From NCBI GenBank assembly GCA_022578965.1, contig MU400589.1, positions 62,001-126,000 of the forward strand: a stretch of DNA of 64,000 nucleotides. The letters run 5' to 3'. The position numbers and the translations under genes were made by a program. Numbering within the stretch: the first letter of the stretch is position 1; every line of letters starts with the position of its first letter. The notes under the pieces were generated by a model. It was not told the origin of the DNA. It ran no database searches and saw only the letters and a list, made by a program, of their open reading frames with translations. Source of the stretch: Xylaria sp. FL1777 (taxonomy: Eukaryota; Ascomycota; Sordariomycetes; Xylariales; Xylariaceae). Below are positions 44,287 to 57,689 of this stretch, piece by piece.

Positions 44287-47183
44287 ACGTCTGCCATCAA
44301 CCCTGCACGCAGATGCACGATCCTAGGCTTGGCTGGAGGGCTACGGGATGACTTCTGGGGGCGGGGACGTGTAGGCGCACGAGAGGCCTCGGGGAGGATT
44401 CGTACGGCTCTTCATATGAAAGCATAGAAGGCTGCAGCGATGTTGGGTGGACGTGACGTGTTGTGTTGTGTTTTGCTGTGTCGTGTTGTGTCTTGAAGCG
44501 AGGAATTGGCAAGGGAGGATTCTGAGAGGGGCCGGGATGAGGGCAACTGGCCAGGTAAGACACGGCAGGATTCCCAGGTGGTGCATGTGGCTGTGACGAC
44601 AGCAGCCAGCTGAGTGAGGAACCTGGATACACTCCGGTACTGCAAAGAAGGGATCGTCGAATTCCATGCTAACATTGGCGCCACAGCATACCGACATTAT
44701 GCCTAACCTACCTACCTACCAGTAAGTTTAGGTTAACTGCCTGTTTACTACTACTAGGTTACGTCACTGGCTCGATTGAGAGCCGTCATGATCTTAATCT
44801 GTGCAGTGTAGGTACCGAGTAAGTAGGTAGCAGTGATCCACTGTGCGCATTCCCGCCGGTGTCTATCTAGGCCCTTAGTGTTTAGCGTATAAAACGTAGT
44901 ACCTACCTAGCCTCTTACATATTTGGTAACCGTCCCGATGTTATTACAAGTGAATTTACCGGTAACATGCGTTAGTTGGTAAGGTATTTGATTCATCCCC
45001 ACGGCTAAGAAGATGTCCAAGCCAGCCTTCCTCTCTTATGGCGCTTTTTTTCTGGTCATATAGGTTAAGTAGGTAGCTGAGCGCGACTAACTGGGCAAAG
45101 CTATAGCGAGGCTGTCTTAATACCCCTTTAATCCTCCATCGTGTAGGCCTCTGTTCCTAGCTTGATCTGTCCGAGACATCGAAACACTGATTCGCCACTT
45201 TTTGCATCAGGCAACTTGGTCATCTATTTCCATCTTCTCAACACCACGATGAGATCTTGGCCCCCAGCACACCCGATGACAATAAGGCGCACTGACTGTT
45301 AAGGGGCCGAGGATGACAAGGTGGTCTAAAGTTAGCATGTAGGAGGGCCGAGCTGTGTAGGAAGAAGAGCTTTTTTTTTTTTTTTCCTTGGCCGCGAGCG
45401 CAGAACAACGCAGCTCTGATAGGGGTATGCGACTATGAGCAAAGATGCCTATTGGGAAAAAGAATACGAGGAACGCCGGCATCTATACGCAGTAATGTAT
45501 AGCTCCATTCCAATTGGGTGCCAGACCTTACTATGGTGCATTTTCAGCTCAGGCGCCAATTAATAATCTCAGCATCCAACTTGCGGCTACTCTTGTGGCG
45601 ACTATAAAGTATACCTACTATTCGGCAACTCTGTTCCTCAGTCCCGGGGGGCCCCTAGTCATCGTCCGCTACAAATAGAACCTTTATCAAACAGGGCATG
45701 TAGCGATATTGTGCCAGCCCCGCTGCGTCATGCAGAGGCAGTGAGTAATTTGTGCTCCAGAATGCGAGTCTGTCTCTGAATGACACAAATTTGGTAAGAA
45801 TTGCAGTTCCACAAGAGTCGCAGACTGAGGCTTCGTAACACTGCCACTGCCACGGATGAATGACTGATGGATTGAACTGACGAGAGCTGAGATCAGCGTA
45901 TTGAGAGAAAAAAAAAAGGAGTATTTGTTGTATCATCAGGTGACCTCGTTGCTCATTCCATCTGGCGTCGGCACAGAGGGAGGGCGAGACGAGGATGACG
46001 CCAATTGGGGGCGAGAAGAGGCGGGACAGAGACGCCATTGGTTCCGCCCCGAGCAGTTGCAGGCCCATCAGTTCGGGTCGCAGGCGAGAGAATGCAGGTC
46101 CAAATAGGGAGTCCCACGGAAAACGCCAGCGACTGGTGCCAACCCGCCAGGGGGGGCTTAGTGCCCAGGTGCCCTCCCAGACTTATACCTGTAACCTGTG
46201 CACTAAGGTAGGGTACTTCACCCAGGAGATCCCTGAATCCAGTATAGCGCTGCCTCTGGGCCTCCATCTGGACTGTCTAGTTGAGCTGTGCGTCGAGCCC
46301 AAAATCATGCTACAAAATAAACCAATTTAAAGCCATCCCGTTACAGTACCAGCTGCACAAGTACTGTGCGATCATAGTAGGTAGTGTGCGGGTACACCTG
46401 TACCATCATCCGCCGTCATCCCCGGCGCTATGTGGCTTCGGCTTCCCAGGCACGATGACGAAAGATTGGATGGATTCTTTACAGCTACTAGTAACACAAG
46501 TTCTATATATACGGACGACGAGCGTTTGAGGCTGTCTTGCCTTGGATGTACACTACCAGCCTCCTACCTATCTCCTTCTTAGACGACTTCTACTCTCTCT
46601 TTTTTCTTTTCTTTTACTAATATTCTATACACTCTCTCTGGCTTCTTACTTCTTCCCTGGAATGTGATGACATCTGACCCGCCACACCTATTCTCTCAAC
46701 TGTCGTCAACCTAATTACAGATTTCATGCCCACCTAGATCCTGCATCCTCGTATCTACCTATATGTAGGTATATGTGCCCCCTTTTCCACCGGCCATTAG
46801 TCGACCTTGTATGCTAGCAAATCGCCATATCGCTAGATAAATACTAAATAACAGGGCCCTCATTTCGACGCCAACGAAAAACTCTCAGCACCCGGTCAAT
46901 CCGACCCGCAGAAATTATACAAGAGGCAAGAAGTCCCGCCCAACAACCACGCAAGCCTGGAGCCCATCTGGTATTCCTCGCCATCAATCCCCGCGAGGTG
47001 ACTGTTTGCAAGGGCAAGAGAAAGAGACACAGCGTTTAGATGCTGCTTGAAAAGTTGCGAAGGATGCCATCTATCTAGTACCCACCTGCCTGCAGAGTAG
47101 TAATACTGGCGGGTAGGGCCGGCAACGCACAACTGTGGACACCCGCTAGCCACCTGGCCGCTCTGTCCAATAGGACCGCGGCA
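44287..47183. other. 2.9-kb divergent intergenic region
   Basis: No supported gene. It contains a small TAGGTA/CCTACC motif group (44704-44905), a T run at about 45371-45385, and an A run near 45909. Both flanking genes must have their promoters here. Confidence 0.5.
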
Positions 47184-49107
47184 ATGCCGGTGCTCGAAGA
47201 CCCAATCCCGCCGTGCATGAACTCGGCCAATCTCCTTCTCTCATCTCCCCTGAGCGCGAACATCACAGGCGACCATTGCTTCTCTTCATCACCACGAAAC
47301 GGCCCGTCGCATCACGACAGCACAACGCCACTGCGACGCCGACCCAACAACGGAATACGAAAGCTGTCTTCCGTGGCAGAGAACGTCCTGCTTGAGGACA
47401 GCATTGCAAGTCCAGCCGTCGCGGCGGCTCTCGTTAGTCCCCCGTCTTCCCAACGGCTTCACACGCCACAAAGCGATCCGAGAAATTCGCATCGACCACC
47501 GTAAGAGACAAAGCAGGCGGGCCAGCCAGTGTAGGCGTCGCCATCTCGTCGCGGCAGCTAGAATACCCAGCCAATTTAAACGCCAGCACCAATCCTGCTG
47601 TGGATCCCGCAGTTGGCCCGTCGCGCCCACAACCGCATCGAACTGATCAGAACACCCATCAGAACACCCAAAGATCGAGACTTGTCCATTCCAACCGTCT
47701 TCTACCACCTCCCTTTCGCAACCGAGCTGCTCGTTCGGAATCGGAAAATCGCTTTCCTCGAAACATAGGACCACCCGGTCGTCTTTGGAATCCTACTAAT
47801 TCTACTCCGAGGTCTCCTCCGGCTGTCTATACCCGACCCGCTCGAACTCCCAGGAAACGACGTCCCTCGACGCCTCTGCCCCCGGCTATTCCATTTAATC
47901 ACCCTGCTCTCGATAATACTCGTGGCGTCGATGATCAGGTGGGAACGGGCGCAGGAGATTATCCACTTTTGACCCTTCCTGAACAGCGGCAAAGCCGACA
48001 TCCCACACCTACTCGCTCGAGTTTCCAGATCGAAGAACGGCTGAACGAAGGGAAGAGGATTAGCCTTCCCAGCTCAGTTCATTTTTCTTATGGTACCCGA
48101 CGAACGTCTGACGTGCCATTCGAAGAGGACCTTGAATCCGGACTACCGGCACTCAAATCAAAGGAGAACTCAATTCTCACAAGCCTCCGCTCTAAAGACC
48201 AAAGTTTGGCGGGAAAAAGACAGGCTCGAGCCGTGAGTTTTGGTATTATTCATACCCAAAGTGCAGATCAGCCTGCTCGCAAGCTCGACAAAGGGAAAGG
48301 TAAGGCAGTTATGTTACCGCCGAATGATGACGATGCGCCGAGAGGTCTCTCGACCGACCTAGAGCGTGGCCCCGCCAGGCTGAGCCAGCAACATAACAGA
48401 TCATCAAATATATCCCTGCCAGGCGGAATTGGATCAGCCATATCTTCTAGTAACTCGTCGATTCTTGGAGATCCCGATCAACCGGGGCTGGGTGATGAAT
48501 GGGGTCCTCAACATCCTTGCTTTCCACACCTGAATCCCTACGTCCCCATCAATTCAGCCGAATATAACACAACCCGCGTCGTTCGAATTCGTCGTGATTG
48601 GTTGATAGCTGGCGATTTAGCACCCACGTTTTCCAACATGTACCCAGAGATACTAGATCCGGCTGGCATATCAGAACGAGAATTCCGGCGGGTCATCGAG
48701 AAGCTCAACGGCTCGCTAATTCCAATTTTCAACCCATATAGTTGGAGAAACATTCTCGATGGAGTGCTTGGAGTGCTCACTGCTTGGCTCTGGGAAGATT
48801 TCGGTCTGACCAATGTGAAGACAAAACTAAATGAGCTGGAAGTGTGGATTGACAAGTGGAACGCTGAGATGGAGAAAACAGTAGGCCCGGAAGAGGGTGC
48901 TGTTGCTCCCAAGATCATTTCATTAAGACGAACGGGTTACATGAGCGTAAGAATCTTTGATTTGTTACGATTCGTTGAGGCATTATGCTAATACATATCC
49001 AGCTTGACTTTCAAATACCCAATCCCGAGGTCTCCGTCTCAACGAGTGAGCCAGGATCAAGATCTGGCCCAGCTCCACCCGAACTTGTAGCTTCAGCTGC
49101 AGAGTAA
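47184..49107 (+). CDS. ERF4: ERF4 family: regulatory subunit of the Ras palmitoyltransferase (golgin A7/ERF4 domain)
   Basis: Partner of the DHHC enzyme Erf2 at the ER/Golgi, needed for Ras palmitoylation. Three exons (47184-47500, 47587-48946, 49003-49107) stay in frame and give 593 residues. The N-terminal 420 residues are disordered, Pro/Arg/Ser-rich. The ERF4 domain is at about 430-545: RVVRIRRDWLIAGDLAPTFS, MYPEILDPAGISEREFRRVI, LNGSLIPIFNPYSWRNILDG and LTAWLWEDFGLT, matching the golgin A7/ERF4 pattern. A short Ser/Pro tail follows in exon 3. The first intron joins phase-2 ends (NSHRPP to TNPAVDP); exon 1 is the least certain part because several AG acceptors are available, but only one restores the frame and an ATG start is otherwise lacking. 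Confidence 0.85.
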
Positions 49108-50452
49108 CGATTCAATTTCTATCCTTCTGCCCTTCCCTTGTTCGCGTTGCATTAACGTTTCAATTTCATGTCGCTCTTTTCGTGAGCTACCTGATGAATT
49201 ACGATGATACCCCCCATTGTCCATACCTCTTTTACTTTAGACATAATTTTGCTGCATATATTTACTTAAGCTCTGATATTCCTTCCTAGATGTATTGAAG
49301 GGCCATAAGCATACAAGGTGTTGATAAGTCTGGCCGTGTAATTTACTTGTATCATTCACACTTGAAAGTCTGCAAAGACGCCACCTGTACTTGATTAACT
49401 CCTATGTTGAAGAAGATATGAAGAAACATGAAATAATAGGAAACTCTGAAATTCCAAACTTGTCTTGTTCATTCTGACTTATCATGCACACTCTACTCTC
49501 GGGCAGCAGATTATGAAAGAATCATCGAACGTGCTGTGCAATAGGGCGGAATTTGGGCAACGGATACAACATAGGAGTGCTCTTTGGAGAAGAGGGAGCG
49601 ACGTCTTTGCACAGCGGAGTTGTACCACCCATCACCCTCCTCAGCGCGCTGCCGCCATTATCACCATGTTCCTATCCTAATAGGTAAAAAAAAAAAGAAG
49701 CGTCACACTACCGTGTAATGAAGGAATATCTCCTGGATTCGTTTCCGCATTCTCTTGCGGCATACTATACATAACCTAGCTCACGTAAATAATCACCCAG
49801 TGCCGGTAGCTATTTCCATGCCGAAGATCAGATGGATTAACATATTATGTAAATTAGAGAGAATATTCCTTCGTCGGCCTCTCGTACTTCCAACCTTGAT
49901 ACATCTCACGGCGCATCCTTGTAATCGACGTCCCGATCAGGCCCACTCTTACATGTAAGTGTGCTTGACGAAATGATGCACAAAGTCCATGGCGGACGCC
50001 ACTGGTCCACAGCTTACCCTCGCTCGCCCACTGCTTCTCCACCCACTCCGTCTCCGGCGACTCCCGGCGCCACGTCTCTATTATTACTTTATTTTTTATT
50101 CTAGTTTATGATATTACATTTATTACTCACAGTGTATTGTGATGAGCTGTATAAGAATAGCGGAATCTAGCCCAATAGTAAGCTCGCTCGAACAGCGACT
50201 TCAACTCTTGAATCTTCGGACTCGTTAAGGGCAGCGTATGAAGACACGAAGAATTCACGTTGTGTGTGTCCGTATATCGCGCCATAGACTTTTGAATAAA
50301 GTTTCTGTCTTGAGAATTATGCATATCAAGTTCTAACTCACCACACCTAATAGTCAATAGTCTTTCCCCCTCATAGAACACCAGACACCAAAACACCGAC
50401 ATCATTCCTTTGACCGACGAAAAACATGAATGATAACCCCAACACCTACATC
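49108..50452. other. Intergenic spacer between convergent genes
   Basis: About 1.3 kb, 3' flanks of ERF4 and the pheromone receptor. Short A run near 49687. No supported gene. Confidence 0.5.
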
Positions 50453-52340
50453 TCAACCAGCGGAAGAATAACTCGTGTCGCTCGTCGTAAAGAGACTCGT
50501 CAACGTCGTCTCCCGCGGAAACCCGTCCCCTTCCCCACCACGCCCACGCTCCGTCCGACCACCATCACCGTATCTACCCGAAGCAGCGCGCTCATGCGCA
50601 ACGGGGATGCGCATCTGAAGTCTACTCACAGGCCGCGCATTCCCAGCGCCCCGCCCGGCAGGGTAATCCGTCGGCGAGCGTCTGCTCATGAACGGATCCG
50701 GCACATCATTATTACCCGCGCCTCGTCGCGGCACACTGCCCAGGGGTAGCATGGGGATGGAGTCGGCGCGGCTGGAAGAGGTCAGGTTGCCCGTTGTGTC
50801 GTTGCTGGCGCCGCCGCCGCCGCCGTCGTCGCTTGTGGCCTGGCTTCGCGGGACGCTCCACGCCGAGGCGAGGCGGATCGTTCGCTTGATCGATTGCAGC
50901 GTCGGGGTGCGGAAGGCGAGGCTCATGCGCAGGGAGGAGTAGCGCGGTGGTATGACTGGCGGGGTCGACAGCGAGGGTGTGGCGTGGTGGTAGCGGCGTG
51001 GTGGCCGTGAGGGACGAGGCTCTGGGATTCGGACGCTTGAGGGCTGCTCGATTGTCGGTATGATCGAGTTCGGGTCTCGGCTGGGGGAAAGGATTATTGT
51101 TAGTTATGGTGCCTGGGTTTGCGGTTGTGGTTTTCGTGTTGCTGTGCGACCAATGGGAAAACTTACTGATACCTTGTTGAGTCCTTGGTATAACTCGGCA
51201 GCAGCGTTTTTCTGCTCTCGCGAGTCCCCCCGCTGTCGTCAATCGAGCTAGGATCTTGATCGTTTCCCGATCGGAATTTTCGAAAGCAGGTCCCAAGTCC
51301 GATATATTCTGCATATTGGCGGTAAACTTGCCGAGCTTCCATAGTCATGCCAAAGAATGCCACAATGGCGGCAGTCGTCGCAATTGGGATCCATGGTTGG
51401 TTCATGATAGACGACGGGATAATCCACGATGGGACAAATAGGATGGTTTCCCACGGGTATGGGGTGGCCGACCAACGCATTCTGTTGTAGTCGTATTGCT
51501 TGTACGAGGATAATGTGTCTTGAATGTTGCAAATGAAGTAATATACCATGACGGGGAGATATACCACCAGGATTGACAACGACATATTGAAGAGTCTTAT
51601 GCGTGTGCGGTTTGCGCGTATCGAGGCCTGACTGTTCGACTTGAAAATCCCTTGTGTCTGTTTTGTGATTATATGATATCGCCTCCAGACGAGAACTAGG
51701 TACGAATGCCTGTTAGCACTCGATGTAAATAAAATATATCATCGACTTGTATCTGGAAGGCGCTTTGATTCATACCGGCGTAGGGAACAGAGAGCACTGC
51801 GAACAGAGCAGGAGGAGCGTCATAGACTAGGTTCTTCGGCCAGCTGCTATCATAAACAGCAGAGCACCCAATGAGAGTCCCGATGATATATCGCTGAGCT
51901 AGGTCGAAATACGTAAACAAAAGCTGAACGAACGGGATGGGAAAGATGATAGCAGCTTGGATCAGGTTGCGCCGAGTCCTCAGGCTTCGGTCGCGTCCCG
52001 CTCCAGTGATCTTGACTTGTTGCGCAAGGTGATACATGACAGTAAAGATCGAGGCAGCGTAGATGGTCTGCAGAGGCCCTGATATATACACCTCGACATC
52101 ACAGAGACCCTTACCATCCCACCACGAGTTCCAGTCGTCACTATGCCAGATGATCGAGTTGAGAATAGTGAAAAAGTTCATAATCGTAACGTCGATGATC
52201 AACACCACGACGGCGAACTCTCCGTTGCGAACGAGCAGGCGGAAAGGCACCCAGCAGAGCAATATTCCCGCGAATGCCAGAATGACCCGTGCTATGAGGT
52301 TAGCTACGAGACCTTGGTTCGCTATAGACGTTTGCGCCAT
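50453..52340 (-). CDS. STE3-type pheromone receptor (a-factor-class GPCR, PRE-1-like)
   Basis: Plasma-membrane GPCR that senses the lipopeptide mating pheromone. Exons 51776-52340, 51173-51695 and 50453-51080 join in frame to 571 residues. Seven hydrophobic segments are visible: VILAFAGILLCWVPF, FAVVVLIIDVTIMNFFTIL, GPLQTIYAASIFTVMYHLA, LIQAAIIFPIPFVQLLFTY, PALFAVLSVPYAVLVWRRY (completed across intron 1), SLSILVVYLPVMVYYFICN and IPIATTAAIVAFFGMTMEA. STE3-type landmarks include WHSDDWNSWWDGKGLCDVEV between TM2 and TM3 and the RRNLI/RTRIRLF intracellular loops. The C-terminal tail of about 225 residues is disordered and Ser/Arg/Gly-rich, suitable for phosphorylation. The second intron has an ATAACTAAC branch site. 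I chose the ATG at 52340 (AQTSIANQGL) because the earlier in-frame ATG at 52454 would add a non-hydrophobic leader. Confidence 0.92.
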
Positions 52341-55300
52341 GGTTGCTGCAGAATCAGACTCCGAATAAAGGGTGATGAGAGGGTTTACGGTTGTAATTGA
52401 ACGAATTACATAACTTAAACGAGTCGGGTTACTTGTTCTTGTGAAGGGCTTCAAGATTGTATGGGCTCTGTTGCTTAGGCGACGTGGGTGTGGAATTTTT
52501 CTTTATTTATTCGACGACCTCTCAGATACTTATTGACTTCTCTTATATAAACAATGATATCTTGTGCTTGCTTTCTAACTAACTGTACCGTAATGCCCTC
52601 AAGTAAACTAGACATATCTTGTCCCGCACTACACCAAATTAGCTGTTGATTCAGACTTCGACTTAAAAGTCTCGTGAAGCCATTAAGCCCTAACACTACA
52701 AATTGTAAGTTGAATTTCTTCCCCTAGTTCGCACCATCCCAGAGGTTGTCATTGATTTGCAGATGAAATAATGAGAAAGAATTGTGTTAAAAGTGCAGGG
52801 AAGGTGTAAAATGATAATAATACTAGGAGCATATCCTATTTAATATATGCAAGTAGAACAAACCATACACTTACATAGACAAATGCAATAATTATAGAAG
52901 ATAGCTTAATTGGTCAAAAGAATGACAACAAATAAAATAACTGATTAACTATTAACTAGAGTTTATATAAATATCAAAGGTGGCTGTTAGTATATATGCC
53001 TGATTTAGTGACTAAGCTAGACTTATATAGCTATGTGTAACATGTAAGTACTTTAGAATCCTGCATCCTACTTATAGTACCTCACACATTGAAAAAAAAA
53101 GATTAAAAAAAATTAGGAATAAATGCCAAGAAATTGGACTTCTTGAGGTTACTCGGTATTATATGGATAAGGTAAAGCTTGGTTAGATGAGGCATAAATG
53201 ATGGTAGGAGTGGTGCTAATGCGCTTGTTGTAGCAATTCCCAATCTAAGGATAGACACTAATTTATTATTCTTATTTTTTTAGTCTTCTGGATGCGAAGA
53301 GATAAAATATGACACATGCATATACACGCCTAAGCTATTGGGCCAACTTCCCAACAACTAAACTGGATTGAAGTCAACCCAAGCTGTATTGCCAAGGAGC
53401 CAAAGAAGTACGGGAGACGTTGGCGATCAGCTTGAGCCTCATCGGTAGTGCAGGGATTCGGCTCCACACATGGCTTTGGGTTTAAAGACGCCGGGTCAAC
53501 GGTCTAGCAAGGATCATGATTGAATGACGTCGTGGCCGGGCTTTAGCAGCGTCATGGAGCCTCTCCGTCCACTTCTTGGTTTGCCTATTAAAGAGTATGG
53601 ATTCGAATCTCCCTTTCCAGATATATGGCAGGACACTAAACGTATCAATTCGACATATTTAATAAATATACCTAGTTTGTGCTTGAGACTTTTCTCGTTT
53701 CATAGAATGTCTAGTACTTGTGTGAAGAATACTCAAGCGGGGTCCGGGGAGGCCAAAAGATAAAAAACAAAGTAAGGTACCTGGAGAGACCTGGATGGAA
53801 TCTGGAGTTTTGTTTTCGATCTCCGCACCCCGCAAGCTTTTTCATACTTAAAGTATATCTATTGAGATCTTCTCTCGGAACAAGGCGGCTTCTTCTAAGC
53901 TGATCTGGTTTTGTCCCTTAATTGGCATAATAACATACATAGATTCCTAACCGGAAAAGAGAATCTGGCATGATCCGTATGTGGAGCTTGAATGCCTATC
54001 GTTATTTATCTATTAGCTCATTTGACTCCAGAACGATGACCGTGCAATAACCAAGACTCTGGTCATTTTATAACTTATGAAGGAGAGTATTAGACTCGAC
54101 CGAAAACCCGGCACCCTTGAAAACTCTATCTTGCGTGACGGAGCTATGCAGTCTTAGCATTGTGGATGTAGTGGAATTCTTGAACTTCGAAAAAGAAAAG
54201 GAAAAAACCTAGTAGTACTTACAGCACATTATTGGGCCCGATAAATGAAATGATCAAACGGCCAGCCTAAGATGGACTTGTTAAAACTGGCAGGAGACGA
54301 CCTCATATGGGCTCAGACAAGAAAACCAGAGGGGCACTCTGCCAGCAGTCAAGTACGATCTTCTACATCGTCAACCGTGATACTACGGCCTCGTCGGGAT
54401 TAAGACTAAATATTAACGTTGTTCATGGATGTGTGTGTGGAACTAACATTATGCCGGCTTTTGAAACGATCTTCTCGGTCGCAAAGGGCAACTCCGCCGT
54501 TATACATATGGTGGAGATCAAGGCAGTACTGGCTGAGGCATTGGTTAGGGAGCAAGTGCAGTGACTAGGCGGGCATTCTCAACAGCCATCGTCATGCTCA
54601 CTAGGAAGTACCTACATACATACCTGCATGTATGTACTAAGTCTGCCGGTTTACGATTTTTATTACATGAATTGAGCATATGCACATGCATGCACGACAA
54701 AGGTACTGGTATCTTTATGTCCTAACAACATCGAATCTGCCTAGGTACGTCCTTAAGTATATACCTAGGTACCAACATGTAAATACCTCGGGGCAACGTT
54801 GGAAAGGTGACAAATATACACGTGCAGTTGATTGTGTATCGACTACCTACTGCCTACCTAAGCTACTATGTAGGTAGTTACACAGGAGGAGGTACCTGAG
54901 GTAGATAGCCCTGAGTGTTTGGTTTGTGTACATGTGTATATATGTCTATGTAGGTAGGTAGGCAAGAGCTATACCTTATTGCAATGGACCCCATGCAGCT
55001 AAGGTACGATCTATGTAGCTCTTTTATAGTACCTACTATACCAGTAGAAAGGTAGTATCTAGTGAGTGGACTCAAACAAGTATAGCAGGTACCTACCTAC
55101 GTACACATACCTACATACATACCTACCTAGTCAGGTACTAGTTTGACGGCCGTGAATACAGGGGGAAATATAGTCGGGCACACGTACATCCTATGAACTA
55201 TGAAGTGGAAGTGTAAACCCGGTTAACTACCTGCCTGGGTAGGTAATATCTTTAAGCTACTTCCCCGGTCTGTCTCCTCACCTTTCTTGCTCATCTTCCA

Positions 55301-55496
55301 ATGTCCTGCACCCTCCCCGGGTTGTTGGGTGCTTGAACATTAGTTGTTCCACCTTGGAGAAAAGCACATCCATTTAAATGCCATACATCCTTTTTGTATA
55401 ACCATTCTTCGTTCATTTTTCTTCTTCTCAGTTGCACCGGAAGACTACACGAAAACTCCAGCTCGCCATTGTTGTCGTGGTCCTCCTCACGACACT
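52341..55496. other. 3.2-kb divergent intergenic region, AT-rich on the left
   Basis: No supported gene. 52700-53350 is strongly AT-rich and TA-rich with A runs (53092-53111). The right part (54600-55260) holds the TAGGTACC motif cluster listed separately. Short frames such as 53524-53763 and 54307-54564 show no known domain. Confidence 0.5.
54605..55250. repeat. Extended cluster of TACCTACATACA and TAGGTACC motifs upstream of the MFS gene
   Basis: Groups of CCTACATACATACCTGCATG, GTAGGTAGGTAGG, GGTACCTACCTACGTAC and CATACATACCTACCTAG recur across about 650 nt, ending about 250 nt before the MFS start. Same composition as the other clusters in this window. Confidence 0.55.
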
Positions 55497-57689
55497 ATGG
55501 AGGAGAGCCAGGATATACAAGTCGCTGTCGAGGCCCCGGCTAACAATGAAAGCCGGGCCTCAGGCGAAAGCATGAAGAATAATGAAGATAGCTCGAGGCA
55601 CAGTGGTAATGGTGGACACAGCTCTGACGAGACTGTCACCGCAATCGTCCCTGCAAATGTCGGAACTGTCCCCAATCCCAATCCCACTGCCGCCGCCGCC
55701 GAGCCACCCCATATCCAGGCCGATATAGCCCAGGCCGATGGTGTTCGTGATTCCGAAAAAGGATCGGTAGGAGAACAGGATGGCAGACGAGAGCTGCAAC
55801 AGGATGATTGCGAGGATGAGCTGGGCTACGCCTTTTCACAAAAAAGGAAATGGTGGATCTTGATTGTCATCTTTCTCGTACAGACCTCGATGAACTTCAA
55901 CACCTCGCTCTATTCCAATGGAATTGTCAGCCTCTCTGAAGAGTTTCAAGTTCCCGAGCAGATGGCCCGGCTTGGTGCTGCCCTCTTCCTAATCACCTAC
56001 GCTTTCGGTTGTGAACTATGGGCTCCCTGGTCCGAGGAATTCGGTCGAAAATTAATACTGCAGTTATCCCTATTATTAACTAATGTTTGGGCTATCCCCG
56101 TTGCCGTAGCCCCTAACATGAGCACCATCCTGGTCTCAAGAACGTTGGGTGGCCTGTCAACTGCCGGTGGAAGCGTGACCCTCGGTATGATCGCCGACAT
56201 GTATGATAGTGATAGCCAACAATATGCTGTTGCATTCGTGTAAGTCGTTATATTCGCCAGGCTACCCGTGGTGAACGGGAAGCAAAGGCCGCTAATCATG
56301 AAATTTGGTAGTGTCTTCTCGTCCGTTTTTGGCTCAATTCTTGGACCAATTATTGGAGGGTTTGTCGAGTTGTTGCCTCCGAACCAGGTCTGGCGCTGGT
56401 GCACATGGATACAACTCATCTTTGGAGGGACCGTGCAGTTGCTTCATCTCCTTACCGTACCCGAGACGCGAACTACCGTCATGATGGACAAGATTGCCAA
56501 GAGGCGTAGAAAGAGCGGTGTGGACCCTAACGTATATGGCCCTGGCGAGATGGAACCCTTCTGGAAGCGTTTCACCCTTCGTGGGCTGGGAGTCACTTGG
56601 CTTCGAGCATTTAAAATGCTCTTTACTGAACCTATCGTCTTTTCTCTGTCTCTGCTCTCTGGACTGTCTGACGCTATCGTCTTCATGCAGATCCAGTCCA
56701 TGAATCTCGTCTACAACCAGTGGGGGTTCAATAGCTGGCAGAACGGTCTCGCCTTTGTACCCTTCGCAATCGGCTACTTAATTGCATGGGCAAGCTTTAT
56801 TCCTGCAATCAGGCATGGCCGGAGGATGCGAGACGAGAATCCCCTCGACAATTACGCACAATTCGAATTGAGGCTGTACCCACTGCTCTGGGGAGCGCCG
56901 TGTCTACCCGTCGGCCTCTTCATCTTCGCTTGGACAGGTACCGGACCACCAACCCACTGGATTGGCAGCATGTTTGGGCTGGTGTTGATCGGCATTGCTA
57001 ACTACTCCATTTATATGTCCACTATTGACTACATGGTTTGTGCGTATGGTCCTTACTCGGCCTCAGCAACGGGCGGAAACGGCCTCGCTCGAGATCTACT
57101 GGCCGGCCTGCTCACACCTGCCGCCATACCTTTCTACACTAGCATTGATAAAAGCACGGGGTGGCTGACTTACGCATGGGCATCCACCGTTCTTGCTTTC
57201 GTCTCAGCTGTACTAGTAGTATTCGCTTATTATATATATACATTTGGCCCGGGTTTTCGAAGGCGTTCACCATTCGCCCAGCACCTGGCAATGGGAGAGG
57301 GAGAGCTTGAAGGAAGGCAAATCAGAATGGCGACTCGTAGATCTAGCGTTGTTGCTGTTGAGGCCGCCCAAGCTGCCGAACCCGCCGTACTGGTCGAGGG
57401 TGCAGGGCCCATAAATATTCATCGAATTATTGAGGCTCTATATAACGCTCCCCGTGAAATAAACAACGGAACGCCCATCCGACCAGCATTCGGCCCATCA
57501 TCACCACGAGGCTCGTACATGGCCAGTGTTCACGCCGCGTCTCGCCGCCAAAGCCGGCAGGCGAGTAGGAACCCGACCCCGAATCAGAGCCGCAGAAACA
57601 GTCAAGATGACGGGAGCCGTGGCTCCGTGGGACACGTACAGCCCAACCTAGACATCATTGACTCTGTGATCGACGAGCCCCCAAACTGA
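55497..57689 (+). CDS. Major facilitator superfamily transporter (DHA1-like drug/polyamine:H+ antiporter type)
   Basis: Two exons (55497-56239 and 56312-57689) give 706 residues. The N-terminal 115 residues are hydrophilic and acidic. MFS segments start with KWWILIVIFLVQTSMNFNTS, followed by ARLGAALFLITYAFGCELWA, the MFS motif A-like loop WAPWSEEFGRKLIL, and the TM5 motif region FGSILGPIIGGFVELL typical of DHA1 antiporters. The central loop LTVPETRTTVMMDKIAKRRR resembles the PET(Y/R) loop of fungal Tpo/DHA1 carriers. The last TM is WASTVLAFVSAVLVVFAYYI. A cytoplasmic tail of about 145 residues, Arg/Ser-rich, follows. The substrate cannot be read from the sequence. Proposed start: the first ATG of the hydrophilic N-terminus. 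Confidence 0.9.

Noticed and set aside
53560..53630. GATTCGAATC, tRNA T-loop-like
   Set aside because: Flanking five-base stems do not pair, and no anticodon arm is evident.
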